A stretch of 37,577 bases of DNA from Flavobacteriales bacterium (GCA_947466425.1 CANIBZ010000024.1:1-37577); one strand, 5' to 3'; shown: positions 7,526 through 13,991, numbered from the stretch's first letter. Notes: generated from the sequence alone by a model not told the origin. Numbers and translations are program-made.

Positions 7526-7710
7526 TTATTAGATTTTTTAATAATCATGATTGAAATAACAACTGCTATGATAGCGGTCAATACTAGAGAAATAACCTCG
7601 GTCTGACCAATTTTCCCGCTTTGATCATAAAGTGCAAATGCGGTAAATGCAAGTCCTCCAATGATTGAAATAATGATAACTATAATCCTTTTGTTTTTGT
7701 CTGGGTTCAT
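7522..7710 (-). CDS. Small two-helix membrane protein (62 aa)
   Basis: A short basic N-terminus (MNPDKNKR) is followed by two hydrophobic helices (about 9-28 and 36-56) and a KKSNK tail. It is the first gene of a unit overlapping the next gene by four bases. I do not recognise a family; a small membrane partner of the downstream protein is the simplest reading. An overlapping frame is the poorer candidate. Confidence 0.5.
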   Translation of the reverse strand: MNPDKNKRIIVIIISIIGGLAFTAFALYDQSGKIGQTEVISLVLTAIIAVVISIMIIKKSNK

Positions 7711-7883
7711 TCTGAATCTTCTTTTTGAAATTTAATAAATAAAAGTACTTCAATTCTATTTTCGTTCCACTCATGATCTGATCAAGTCTATCATTCCTAA
7801 GAACCATTAAATTCTATTCGCTAGTGTTATAGGGTGTTTGAGAGCATTAACGTGAAATGGAGTAGGAGTCGTTGGGTTGAAAA

Positions 7884-8063
7884 ATACGTCGAAAGACGTA
7901 GGAACGAAGTTCCCTTCGGGATACATCCACAACGTGGATCAGTCCGCATAGCGGATAAGTCCCTTCGGGATTTGTCCCTTTGGGATTTGTCCTGAAAGGA
8001 TATGTCCCTTTGGGATTTGTCCACGAAGTGGATTTGTCCCTCCGGGATTGGTCCACAAAGTGG
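7884..8063. repeat. Hairpin array with ATTTGT/ATACAT linker (array E, 12 hairpins)
   Basis: Begins with ACGTC-GAAA-GACGT, GGAAC-GAA-GTTCC and CCC-TTC-GGG. CCAC-AAC-GTGG, CCGC-ATA-GCGG, CCC-TTC-GGG, CCC-TTT-GGG, CC-TGAAA-GG, CCC-TTT-GGG, CCAC-GAA-GTGG, CCC-TCC-GGG and CCAC-AAA-GTGG follow. Six-base linkers (ATTTGT and variants) separate most units. It ends 10 bp from the response regulator stop codon. The 363-bp gap 7711-8073 holds this array; the rest (7711-7883) shows nothing recognisable. Confidence 0.85.
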
Positions 8064-8073
8064 AATAAACCTG

Positions 8074-8736
8074 TTAAGTATTCAAATCTTTCTGACCATC
8101 CAACAGCCCCATGTGAAGCGCGTACTGGAACAACTGCATGGTGCGCTTGCACTTCGTTTTTTTCAAAATGTGCTCCTTGTGCTTCTTCACGGTGCCAATA
8201 CTAATGTTCAATCGCTCAGCAATTTCTGAATTCGATTGGCCTTCAATTAAACAATTCATGACAATGCGCTCTTGAGTCGATAATTCCTGAGAGACTTTTT
8301 TTCTGTCTTTGAATTCAAGCATGCTCTCCTCGGAGACAAGATAATTGTAATACAGCTTTTTCTCACTAACCGCAATCAATGCATTTTTAATCTCATTAAT
8401 ATCCGCCTCCTTCGGGAGATAGGCTTTTGCTCCAGCAGCCATAACCTTGTCTATCATATAATCCATGGTTATCATGCTTAACACAACCACAGATACTTCC
8501 GGATGGAACTTAGACAGAACCTCAATGGTACTGTCCCCAGACTTTACCGGCATCTGAATATCCATGAGCACAACGTCGCACGAGTCGTCTTTTAAGAAAT
8601 TCAAGAATTCTTTTCCGTTTGAAAAATCTCCAACAACTTGAAACCGGTTGCTGAAATCTTGATTCAACAATTCCTTAATCCCTTCTCTGGTAATCGTGTG
8701 GTCATCTACTAACGCCACTTTAATTGGAACGCTCAT
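8074..8736 (-). CDS. NarL/FixJ-family response regulator
   Basis: A 220-aa two-domain regulator. The receiver domain (about 4-125) has acidic pair D11/D12, phospho-acceptor D59 (VVLMDIQMP), S87 and K109. A LuxR-type helix-turn-helix follows at about 152-208, with the signature ELSTQERIVM, SNSEIAERLNIS and GTVKKHKEHIL. It should bind DNA as a dimer after phosphorylation by the kinase encoded directly upstream, whose stop overlaps this start by four bases. It is last in a four-gene unit; targets are unknown. Confidence 0.9.
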   Translation of the reverse strand: MSVPIKVALVDDHTITREGIKELLNQDFSNRFQVVGDFSNGKEFLNFLKDDSCDVVLMDIQMPVKSGDSTIEVLSKFHPEVSVVVLSMITMDYMIDKVMAAGAKAYLPKEADINEIKNALIAVSEKKLYYNYLVSEESMLEFKDRKKVSQELSTQERIVMNCLIEGQSNSEIAERLNISIGTVKKHKEHILKKTKCKRTMQLFQYALHMGLLDGQKDLNT

Positions 8737-9506
8737 GGCATTGGAATTTGAATGTTAACACAGGCATACTGATCTAAAATATGGTAAAATTCCACAGTGC
8801 CTTCGAGCAACAAGGTTCTATTGAGAATGGAAGAACAGCCTCTTCCGTTCTGGCTTTGGGCCAAGTCTAAAAACTCTTGTTGACTAAATGGAACACCGTC
8901 GTGGGTGAATACAATTTGCAAATGATCATCGACACCATTCACTTCGCAGTCTATGAAAGTCGGTTTGCCGTGACGAAGAATATTGTTCAAGACCTCGTTC
9001 GTTATTCGGTAAACGGCTAATTGTTTTGAATTATCGAAATTCAGATCGGTCTCTAAATGATTGAAGAATCTAATGCGGATGTGCAAATGCATATCGAATA
9101 AATTCTGCTCCAACGCCTGAATAAGTCCCATTTCCTTGAGCTGGGTCGGGTAAATGTCCGATGAGAATTTCCTTACGTCGGAAATAAGCTCATCTAATTT
9201 CTTGTATATATTACCGCGTTCTGCCGATGAAAACGTAATTGAGGAATTGCTATCAATGTCCTTCTGCAATTGTCGATAGAGAAAGCTCAACTGCGGGCCT
9301 AAATCATCATGAATATTATTTGCCAATACTTCTCTTTCAGATTCTTGAGATAAAATGATCGCTTGTTGCATTTTAAAATCAAATTCTCGACGCTGCCGAA
9401 CACTCTCGATTGTTTTTTTAGTAAACAAAAAGAATATGGCTACAATGAAGATTAGCATAAGAACCATTATTATCCCCGAAAATATGAGTACCTCATCAAT
9501 GTTCAT
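8733..9506 (-). CDS. HisKA_3-type sensor histidine kinase without a sensor domain
   Basis: A 257-aa protein. One N-terminal helix (about 8-28) is followed by a short coiled stretch, then the HisKA_3 dimerisation box ANNIHDDLGPQLS with phospho-His H66, and an HATPase domain with N-box TNEVLNNILRHG (N170) and a G-box-like NGRGCSSI near 220. There is no periplasmic, PAS or GAF input domain. It presumably phosphorylates the NarL-type regulator downstream. Input probably comes from the two 7TM proteins encoded just upstream; the ATGA overlap with 9503-10150 supports cotranslation. Confidence 0.9.
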   Translation of the reverse strand: MNIDEVLIFSGIIMVLMLIFIVAIFFLFTKKTIESVRQRREFDFKMQQAIILSQESEREVLANNIHDDLGPQLSFLYRQLQKDIDSNSSITFSSAERGNIYKKLDELISDVRKFSSDIYPTQLKEMGLIQALEQNLFDMHLHIRIRFFNHLETDLNFDNSKQLAVYRITNEVLNNILRHGKPTFIDCEVNGVDDHLQIVFTHDGVPFSQQEFLDLAQSQNGRGCSSILNRTLLLEGTVEFYHILDQYACVNIQIPMP

Positions 9507-10150
9507 TTAACCTTGTGTTTTATATTGAGAATTGCGTTGTATGTAATTAAAGCATCTCGAATCAAATTGCCAGATACCAAGAATATAAAGTATATAACAA
9601 ACGATTCAATCGGTTTTTCAGAAGCCCTCTGAATTTGTTGAGATAATAGGGGTATTATACTAAGTGCTTCATAGATAAATATCCCGAGTAATCCGAATAA
9701 TGGCGTCGCATTGATACTGTGGAAGCTGTCCATTTTTCTAACATAATGTAACGCCGAAAAAAAAGTAATAATAAGAATATAAAATCTTGAAATTCCCCAA
9801 TTGAAGTCTTGGGGAAAATCAAAATTGTAAACAAAGGAGCTTAAAACAACAGATAAAACAAAAAAGACACAAAACGAGTATAGAATGAACTTAATTCTCG
9901 GATTGAACTTTCCAATTTCAATGGCAAGGAAAGTTGCTACTACCGTTTCAAAAATCTGATAAAAATTAAATAGTACATCAGTATGAATTTCCAGGTAAAT
10001 AAAAAATATTGCAAATACATCTGCACAAAAGGAAAAAAAAGTAAAAGCCAGGAAATAGAATGAACCTACATTTTTCTTAGCGAAAGACAACATTTGTAAA
10101 AACAAAGGCACTAGCCTTAGAAATACTGATATGTAGGCGAAGGTTATCAT
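9503..10150 (-). CDS. Seven-helix integral membrane protein, likely signalling input subunit
   Basis: A 215-aa, very hydrophobic protein with about seven predicted helices and a short basic tail (NIKHKVK). It resembles the product of 10179-10847 in length, helix pattern and the final helix (GNLIRDALITYNAI here, GGVLRNIIFTLYFI there), so the two are probably paralogues. No catalytic motif is visible. Its stop overlaps the kinase start. Inference: it senses a membrane or extracellular signal and controls the sensor-less kinase. Confidence 0.65.
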   Translation of the reverse strand: MITFAYISVFLRLVPLFLQMLSFAKKNVGSFYFLAFTFFSFCADVFAIFFIYLEIHTDVLFNFYQIFETVVATFLAIEIGKFNPRIKFILYSFCVFFVLSVVLSSFVYNFDFPQDFNWGISRFYILIITFFSALHYVRKMDSFHSINATPLFGLLGIFIYEALSIIPLLSQQIQRASEKPIESFVIYFIFLVSGNLIRDALITYNAILNIKHKVK

Positions 10151-10178
10151 TTTTTAATTCGTGTTAAAATAAGAAACC

Positions 10179-10847
10179 TCAGATATGACTGAGTTGTGAA
10201 CTTTTTCGTTTTCTTCTCTCCGCAATGAAGTACAAGGTGAAGATTATATTTCTTAGTACCCCTCCTAAAACAACGATTAGATTGTATAGCTCTGCCAGAT
10301 GCTCTCGGTCGGATGTGTTTAAATCTAAGTTCAGGGTAGATACAGGAATAAGACATAAAGATTCAAAAAGGAAAAAACCCAAGATGGCAATGAGTTGGTG
10401 TTTAGATCTATTGAAATTAAGAGTGTCTTCCCTAATGATTATTAAAGTAACTATTACGGAATAGATGCATACGATCAATGACATCATGTAAGACAGAGAA
10501 GTAGAGTAAATGTGAAAGCCGTTGTTAAGGTTAAAAATGACATGGGCGGTCCAGCACAAAAGCAGGACGATAGAAGTAAGGAATGTAAATGCTTTGTTGA
10601 ACTTCGCAATGGATAAGAAAAAAAACAGTTCAAGAAAGATGGCAACGTAATCATAGATATTAACTAGCACGAGATTGTTTTCCTTATTCAAATAGCAATA
10701 AAAATTATGGAAGTCAATAGAAACTGAAAGAATCAGGAAAGCGAACACGAAATGACTCGGTATAGATTTCTTAACCTTTATGGTGAAGTAGGCGAGAATA
10801 GGAATTAATCCTGAAGCAAAGTATATGTATGTTACTATTGGGACCAA
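10179..10847 (-). CDS. Seven-helix integral membrane protein, paralogue of the next gene
   Basis: A 222-aa protein with about seven helices and a basic C-terminus (AERRKRKSSQL). No ATG gives a full first helix. The reading frame opens at a TTG codon (10847) before VPIVTYIYFASG, and an in-frame stop lies shortly upstream, so a TTG start is proposed. It is first gene of the unit that continues through 9503-10150, the kinase and the regulator, with a 28-bp gap to the next gene. Function inferred only from context. Confidence 0.6.
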   Translation of the reverse strand: MVPIVTYIYFASGLIPILAYFTIKVKKSIPSHFVFAFLILSVSIDFHNFYCYLNKENNLVLVNIYDYVAIFLELFFFLSIAKFNKAFTFLTSIVLLLCWTAHVIFNLNNGFHIYSTSLSYMMSLIVCIYSVIVTLIIIREDTLNFNRSKHQLIAILGFFLFESLCLIPVSTLNLDLNTSDREHLAELYNLIVVLGGVLRNIIFTLYFIAERRKRKSSQLSHI

Positions 10848-10917
10848 TTGATTTTTTGATTTATCGAATCAAATTATTCATTCCGGCTCAATATGGTATT
10901 AAAAAATGGAATTGGCA

Positions 10918-11023
10918 ATACGTCGAAAGACGTAGGAACGAAGTTCCCTTCGGGATACATCCACAAAGTGGATCAGTCCGCACAGCGGATACATCCCTTC
11001 GGGATTTGTCCACGAAGTGGATT
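10918..11023. repeat. Hairpin array with ATTTGT/ATACAT linker (array F)
   Basis: A shorter sister of array E with the same opening: ACGTC-GAAA-GACGT, GGAAC-GAA-GTTCC, CCC-TTC-GGG. It continues CCAC-AAA-GTGG, CCGC-ACA-GCGG, CCC-TTC-GGG and CCAC-GAA-GTGG. Against array E the stems are the same, while loops (AAC to AAA, ATA to ACA) and linkers differ. The gap 10848-11288 contains this array, the next two arrays, and the ORF6N promoter. Confidence 0.85.
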
Positions 11024-11032
11024 AGAAATTCC

Positions 11033-11125
11033 TATTTCATAATTGGAACCTTGAACTACGTTATTGGAAATCCTTCGGATTTATTCCTACTTCGTAATGC
11101 CTATTTCATAATTTCTACTGTGTAA
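11033..11125. repeat. Hairpin array of the GGAA/TTATTCC type
   Basis: Includes AAC-TAC-GTT, AAATCC-TTC-GGATTT, TAC-TTC-GTA and TAC-TGT-GTA with linkers TTATTCC and AATTGGAA or AATGCC. The 6-bp AAATCC/GGATTT stem replaces the AAACC/GGTTT and AAATC/GATTT stems seen in sister arrays, a clean compensatory change. Confidence 0.65.
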
Positions 11126-11157
11126 TTTAACTTCATTTCTTCTTAAATCCTGAAAGG

Positions 11158-11217
11158 TCATCACGAAGTGTCATCCTTCAAAGAAGGTCATCACCATAGG
11201 TGTCATCGGCTCTGCCG
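11158..11217. repeat. Hairpin array with TCAT linker
   Basis: Four units: TCAT followed by CAC-GAA-GTG, CCTTC-AAA-GAAGG, CACC-ATA-GGTG and CGGC-TCT-GCCG. It shares linker and two stems with the array at 448-537 but has different loops. It sits just upstream of the ORF6N copy 2 promoter region. Confidence 0.85.
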
Positions 11218-11228
11218 TTGAATAAACA

Positions 11229-11285
11229 GCATATAAACTGCATATAAAAATTAGTACTTTTTCCAAATTAGCGAAATAGGTTTGC
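11229..11285 (+). promoter_or_regulatory. Promoter and tandem-motif upstream region of ORF6N copy 2
   Basis: Two GCATATAAA motifs spaced 11 bp (11229-11237, 11240-11248) precede TAGGTTTGC at 11277-11285, which matches the TAnnTTTG -7 element. The ATG is at 11289, three bases later, so transcription would begin at or next to the start codon. The layout matches that of copy 1. Confidence 0.55.
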
Positions 11286-11288
11286 TCA

Positions 11289-12176
11289 ATGGAACAAAAC
11301 CTTATTAAATCAGAAATTGAAGCGCGTATTTACACGATTCGAGGGATGCAGGTAATGATAGATAGCGATTTAGCAATTCTTTATGGTGTACAAACGAAAA
11401 GACTTCTTGAACAAGTTAGAAGAAATATTGAAAGATTCCCCAGTCACTTCATGATTCAAATGGAAGAGAATGAAGTAGATTCTTTAAGGTCGCAAATTGC
11501 GACCTTAAAGAATCAATCATTGAAAAGGGCGAGAGGAGAACATTTTAAATACCGGCCATTTGTATTCACTGAACACGGTGTTGCAATGTTATCATCTGTT
11601 TTGAAAAGTCCTACTGCGATAGAAACCAGTATATATATCATTGAATCCTTCGTAAAATACAGGAATCAATCATCTCGATATATCGTATTATTTCAGCAAA
11701 TGGAGCAAATGAAAAATCAAATAACAGATCACGAAAGTTCTATTAAGAAAATATTGCAAAAACTTGAGCCGACGTTTACTCAGAGTTCCGGTATCTTTTT
11801 CAACGATCAGATATTCGACGCATACATCTTCAGCAGTGAACTTATAGCCAAGGCAAAGCGATCAATTATTCTAATCGACAACTACATAGACGAAACCACA
11901 CTGCTTCAGCTTTCAAAAAGAAATAAGAAAGTTTCCTGCACAGTCTATACCGAGCGGATAACTGAACAATTGAAACTCGATTTAGAAAAGCACAATGCGC
12001 AATATCAATCCATTGAGATTCAAATTCTAAAAAACGCCCATGACCGCTTCATTATACTCGATGAAACAGAACTTTATCATCTTGGCGCTTCCCTAAAAGA
12101 TCTTGGAAAGCGATGGTTTGCGTTCTCTAAAATGGATGGTCTGGCAGATCAAATTCTGACTCAACTGAAAAAGTAA
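11289..12176 (+). CDS. ORF6N-domain DNA-binding protein with PLD-like C-terminal domain (copy 2)
   Basis: A 295-aa protein. ORF6N domain at about 1-125: RGMQVMIDSDLAILYGVQTK, LRRNIERFP-like helix, and RPFVFTEHGVAML, which is the family hallmark. Coiled coil at about 130-160. PLD-like domain at about 168-282 with H251-x-R253-x4-D258, GAS at 266-268 and K270. The last roughly 125 residues closely match copy 1, while the ORF6N half matches only loosely, so DNA-recognition halves have diverged faster. Flanked by hairpin arrays at 11158-11217 and 12299-12430. A DNA-binding regulator or dimeric PLD nuclease is inferred; activity is not demonstrated by sequence because the lysine of HKD is arginine. 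Confidence 0.8.
   Translation: MEQNLIKSEIEARIYTIRGMQVMIDSDLAILYGVQTKRLLEQVRRNIERFPSHFMIQMEENEVDSLRSQIATLKNQSLKRARGEHFKYRPFVFTEHGVAMLSSVLKSPTAIETSIYIIESFVKYRNQSSRYIVLFQQMEQMKNQITDHESSIKKILQKLEPTFTQSSGIFFNDQIFDAYIFSSELIAKAKRSIILIDNYIDETTLLQLSKRNKKVSCTVYTERITEQLKLDLEKHNAQYQSIEIQILKNAHDRFIILDETELYHLGASLKDLGKRWFAFSKMDGLADQILTQLKK
11478..11514. repeat. Perfect 37-bp palindrome inside ORF6N copy 2
   Basis: Two perfectly complementary 18-base arms (11478-11495 and 11497-11514) flank a single central A. The site encodes DSLRSQIATLKN and is centred on codon 70. A perfect palindrome of this length inside a coding region is very unlikely by chance, and copy 1 has its own palindrome at the equivalent place. 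Confidence 0.9.
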
Positions 12177-12231
12177 AATTCAAGATTGTGTTTGTCTGAT
12201 TAAGTGGAATTATATTTTCATCTTCCCTTTT

Positions 12232-12262
12232 TCTTCCCCTCTCTTAACTTCTCTTACCTTTA
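12232..12262. other. Polypyrimidine tract next to hairpin array
   Basis: A CTTCCCCTCTCTTAACTTCT-like tract. A reverse-complement relative (AAGTTAAGAGAAGGGAAGAG) lies at 32966-32998, and a related one at 3503-3530. All three border hairpin arrays. The rest of 12177-12280 shows nothing recognisable. Confidence 0.45.
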
Positions 12263-12298
12263 TTAAAGACACTCGCGAAGCATTCCTCGCAGAGATTC

Positions 12299-12430
12299 GT
12301 TACTTAGTAACATTCGTTGCTCTGCAACATTCGTTGCTTTGCAACATTCGTTGCTCTGCAACATTCGTTGCTTTGCAACATTCGTTGCTCTGCAACATTC
12401 GTTGCTCTGCAACATTCGTTACTTCGTAAC
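12299..12430. repeat. Regular 17-bp hairpin array with ATTC linker (8 units)
   Basis: Eight 13-nt hairpins start exactly 17 bp apart, at 12299 through 12418, each separated by ATTC. The outer two are GTTAC-TTA-GTAAC and GTTAC-TTC-GTAAC. The inner six are GTTGC-TCT-GCAAC or GTTGC-TTT-GCAAC. The last hairpin contains the stop codon of the acetyltransferase gene. Two weaker units precede (12274-12298). It lies between converging genes. Confidence 0.9.
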
Positions 12431-13006
12431 ATCAGCCGTTCTCACAATCCCTTTCTCCAAAACATAAACTTCCCCGCTTTCCGGACAAACAGCTTCACCG
12501 TTCGCATGAAAATGCAACTTATGTCCGAACTTGCTCATCCAGCCCGTTTGGCGCGCAGGATTCCCCACAACCAAAGCATACGCCGGAACCTCTTTAGTTA
12601 CAACAGCGCCCGCGCCAATAAAGGCGTATTCACCAATCTCATATCCACACACTATCGTTGCATTAGCGCCTATACTCGCGCCCTTACGAACTATCGTCTT
12701 CCGATATTCATCCTTGCGCGCGACAGCGCTACGCGGATTAATCACATTCGTGAAGACACACGAGGGGCCCAAGAACACATCGTCCTCGCACTCAACGCCC
12801 GTGTAGATACTCACGTTGTTCTGAACCTTCACATTGTTGCCCAACTTAACCCCCGGACTCACAACCACATTCTGTCCCAAATTGCAGTTTTCACCCAACA
12901 CACAATTCGACATCACATGCGTGAAATGCCAAATCTTAGTGCCTTTTCCAATGACACATCCTTCATCTATAAACGAAGATTCATGGGCGAAATATTCCTT
13001 TTCCAT
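12419..13006 (-). CDS. WlbB/WbpD-like sugar N-acetyltransferase (left-handed beta-helix)
   Basis: A 195-aa protein built from hexapeptide repeats (about 10-150): [54 protein letters not shown]. This fits LbH acyltransferases of the WlbB/WbpD type, which use acetyl-CoA to acetylate the 3-amino group of UDP-2-acetamido-3-amino-uronic acids for O-antigen or capsule. The C-terminus ([18 protein letters not shown]) resembles the short tail seen in this family. It is the third gene after ugd and the UDP-glucuronate decarboxylase. The partner dehydrogenase and aminotransferase of the Wlb pathway are not in the window. The stop codon lies inside the first hairpin of the array. Confidence 0.8.
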   Translation of the reverse strand: MEKEYFAHESSFIDEGCVIGKGTKIWHFTHVMSNCVLGENCNLGQNVVVSPGVKLGNNVKVQNNVSIYTGVECEDDVFLGPSCVFTNVINPRSAVARKDEYRKTIVRKGASIGANATIVCGYEIGEYAFIGAGAVVTKEVPAYALVVGNPARQTGWMSKFGHKLHFHANGEAVCPESGEVYVLEKGIVRTADVTK

Positions 13007-13989
13007 TAATGTGAGTATTTCTCGAAGTTCTTATGTTCTACTTTATTCAATTCCTCTGTTGTCAACGACTTGAAATAATCATATGTAATCTTCAATCCTT
13101 CACTGCGATGAACCTTCGGCTCCCAACCCAAAATACTTTGAGCCAAAGTAATGTCCGGCCTGCGCTGCTTCGGATCGTCAGTAGGCAAAGGGTTGTAAAC
13201 GATCTTCTGATCGGTTCCCGTTAACTTAATAATCTCTTTCGCGAAATCTAAAATGGTAATCTCATCCGGATTCCCAACATTCACCGGCTGAGCGTAGTCG
13301 CTCATCAACAAACGATAAATTCCTTCCACCAAATCATCTACATAACAAAACGAACGCGTCTGCGACCCGTCGCCGAATACCGTTAAATCTTCCCCACGAA
13401 TAGCCTGACCAATAAACGCCGGCAATACACGTCCGTCGTTCAGACGCATACGCGGTCCATACGTGTTGAAGATGCGCACAATGCGCGTTTCAACGCCATG
13501 ATAAGTATGATAAGCCATGGTAATGGCTTCCTGAAAACGCTTCGCTTCATCGTAAACTCCGCGAGGCCCAACCGGATTTACATGTCCCCAATAACTTTCC
13601 GTTTGCGGATGAACCAAAGGATCTCCGTACACTTCACTGGTAGATGCCACTATAATGCGAGCATTCTTTTCACGCGCCAATCCCAAACAGTTGTGCGTTC
13701 CCAACGATCCAACCTTCAAGGTTTGAATAGGAATTTTCAAATAGTCAATAGGAGAGGCCGGAGAAGCGAAATGCACAATGTAATCAAGCTTTCCAGGAAT
13801 ATGAATGAAATTCGAAACGTCGTGGTTGTAAAACGTGAAGTGCTCGTTTGGAAACAAGTGCTCAATGTTCTTCAAGTCACCTGTAATCAGATTGTCCATG
13901 CCAATCACTTCGAACCCTTCCTTCAAGAAACGATCGCACAAATGACTTCCAAGAAATCCGGCAGCTCCGGTTATAAGTACGCGTTCCAT
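13006..13989 (-). CDS. uxs: UDP-glucuronate decarboxylase (UDP-xylose synthase)
   Basis: A 327-aa short-chain dehydrogenase/reductase. NAD-binding GAAGFLG at 8-14, [15 protein letters not shown] after the second strand, [16 protein letters not shown] (the typical UXS segment), substrate-binding STSEVYGDP, and catalytic Tyr146/Lys150 in GVYDEAK. The reaction oxidises, decarboxylates and reduces UDP-glucuronate to UDP-xylose, with NAD+ regenerated. Upstream by two bases is ugd, which makes UDP-glucuronate, so the pair forms a complete UDP-glucose to UDP-xylose route for surface polysaccharide. The start codon of the acetyltransferase downstream abuts its stop. Confidence 0.93.
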   Translation of the reverse strand: MERVLITGAAGFLGSHLCDRFLKEGFEVIGMDNLITGDLKNIEHLFPNEHFTFYNHDVSNFIHIPGKLDYIVHFASPASPIDYLKIPIQTLKVGSLGTHNCLGLAREKNARIIVASTSEVYGDPLVHPQTESYWGHVNPVGPRGVYDEAKRFQEAITMAYHTYHGVETRIVRIFNTYGPRMRLNDGRVLPAFIGQAIRGEDLTVFGDGSQTRSFCYVDDLVEGIYRLLMSDYAQPVNVGNPDEITILDFAKEIIKLTGTDQKIVYNPLPTDDPKQRRPDITLAQSILGWEPKVHRSEGLKITYDYFKSLTTEELNKVEHKNFEKYSH

Positions 13990-13991
13990 AA

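Noticed and set aside
7847-8152. Reading frames over array E on both strands
   Set aside because: The repetitive peptides (KSQRDKS-type) come from hairpin repeats and do not resemble any protein.
10829-11125. 98-aa plus-strand frame upstream of ORF6N copy 2
   Set aside because: It runs through array F and the GGAA/TTATTCC repeats and has no sequence beyond the repeats.
12299-12430. CRISPR array
   Set aside because: Regular 17-bp spacing looks CRISPR-like, but there are no unique spacers, every unit is itself a hairpin, and no cas gene is present in the window.
448-12430. Intrinsic terminators
   Set aside because: Most hairpins have stems of only 3-5 bp and lack a following T-run; they occur in tandem and also upstream of genes. 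Only 24365-24394 and 33849-33871 fit terminators.
326-12430. REP/RAYT system
   Set aside because: A REP-like explanation was considered, but no TnpA_REP (Y1 transposase) is visible and the hairpins lack a common GTAG-type foot; the linkers differ by family. A distant transposase elsewhere in the genome remains possible.
12317-13009. 230-aa reading frame on the plus strand
   Set aside because: It is made of array sequence translated in frame plus the antisense of the acetyltransferase gene; the minus-strand gene has clear family motifs.
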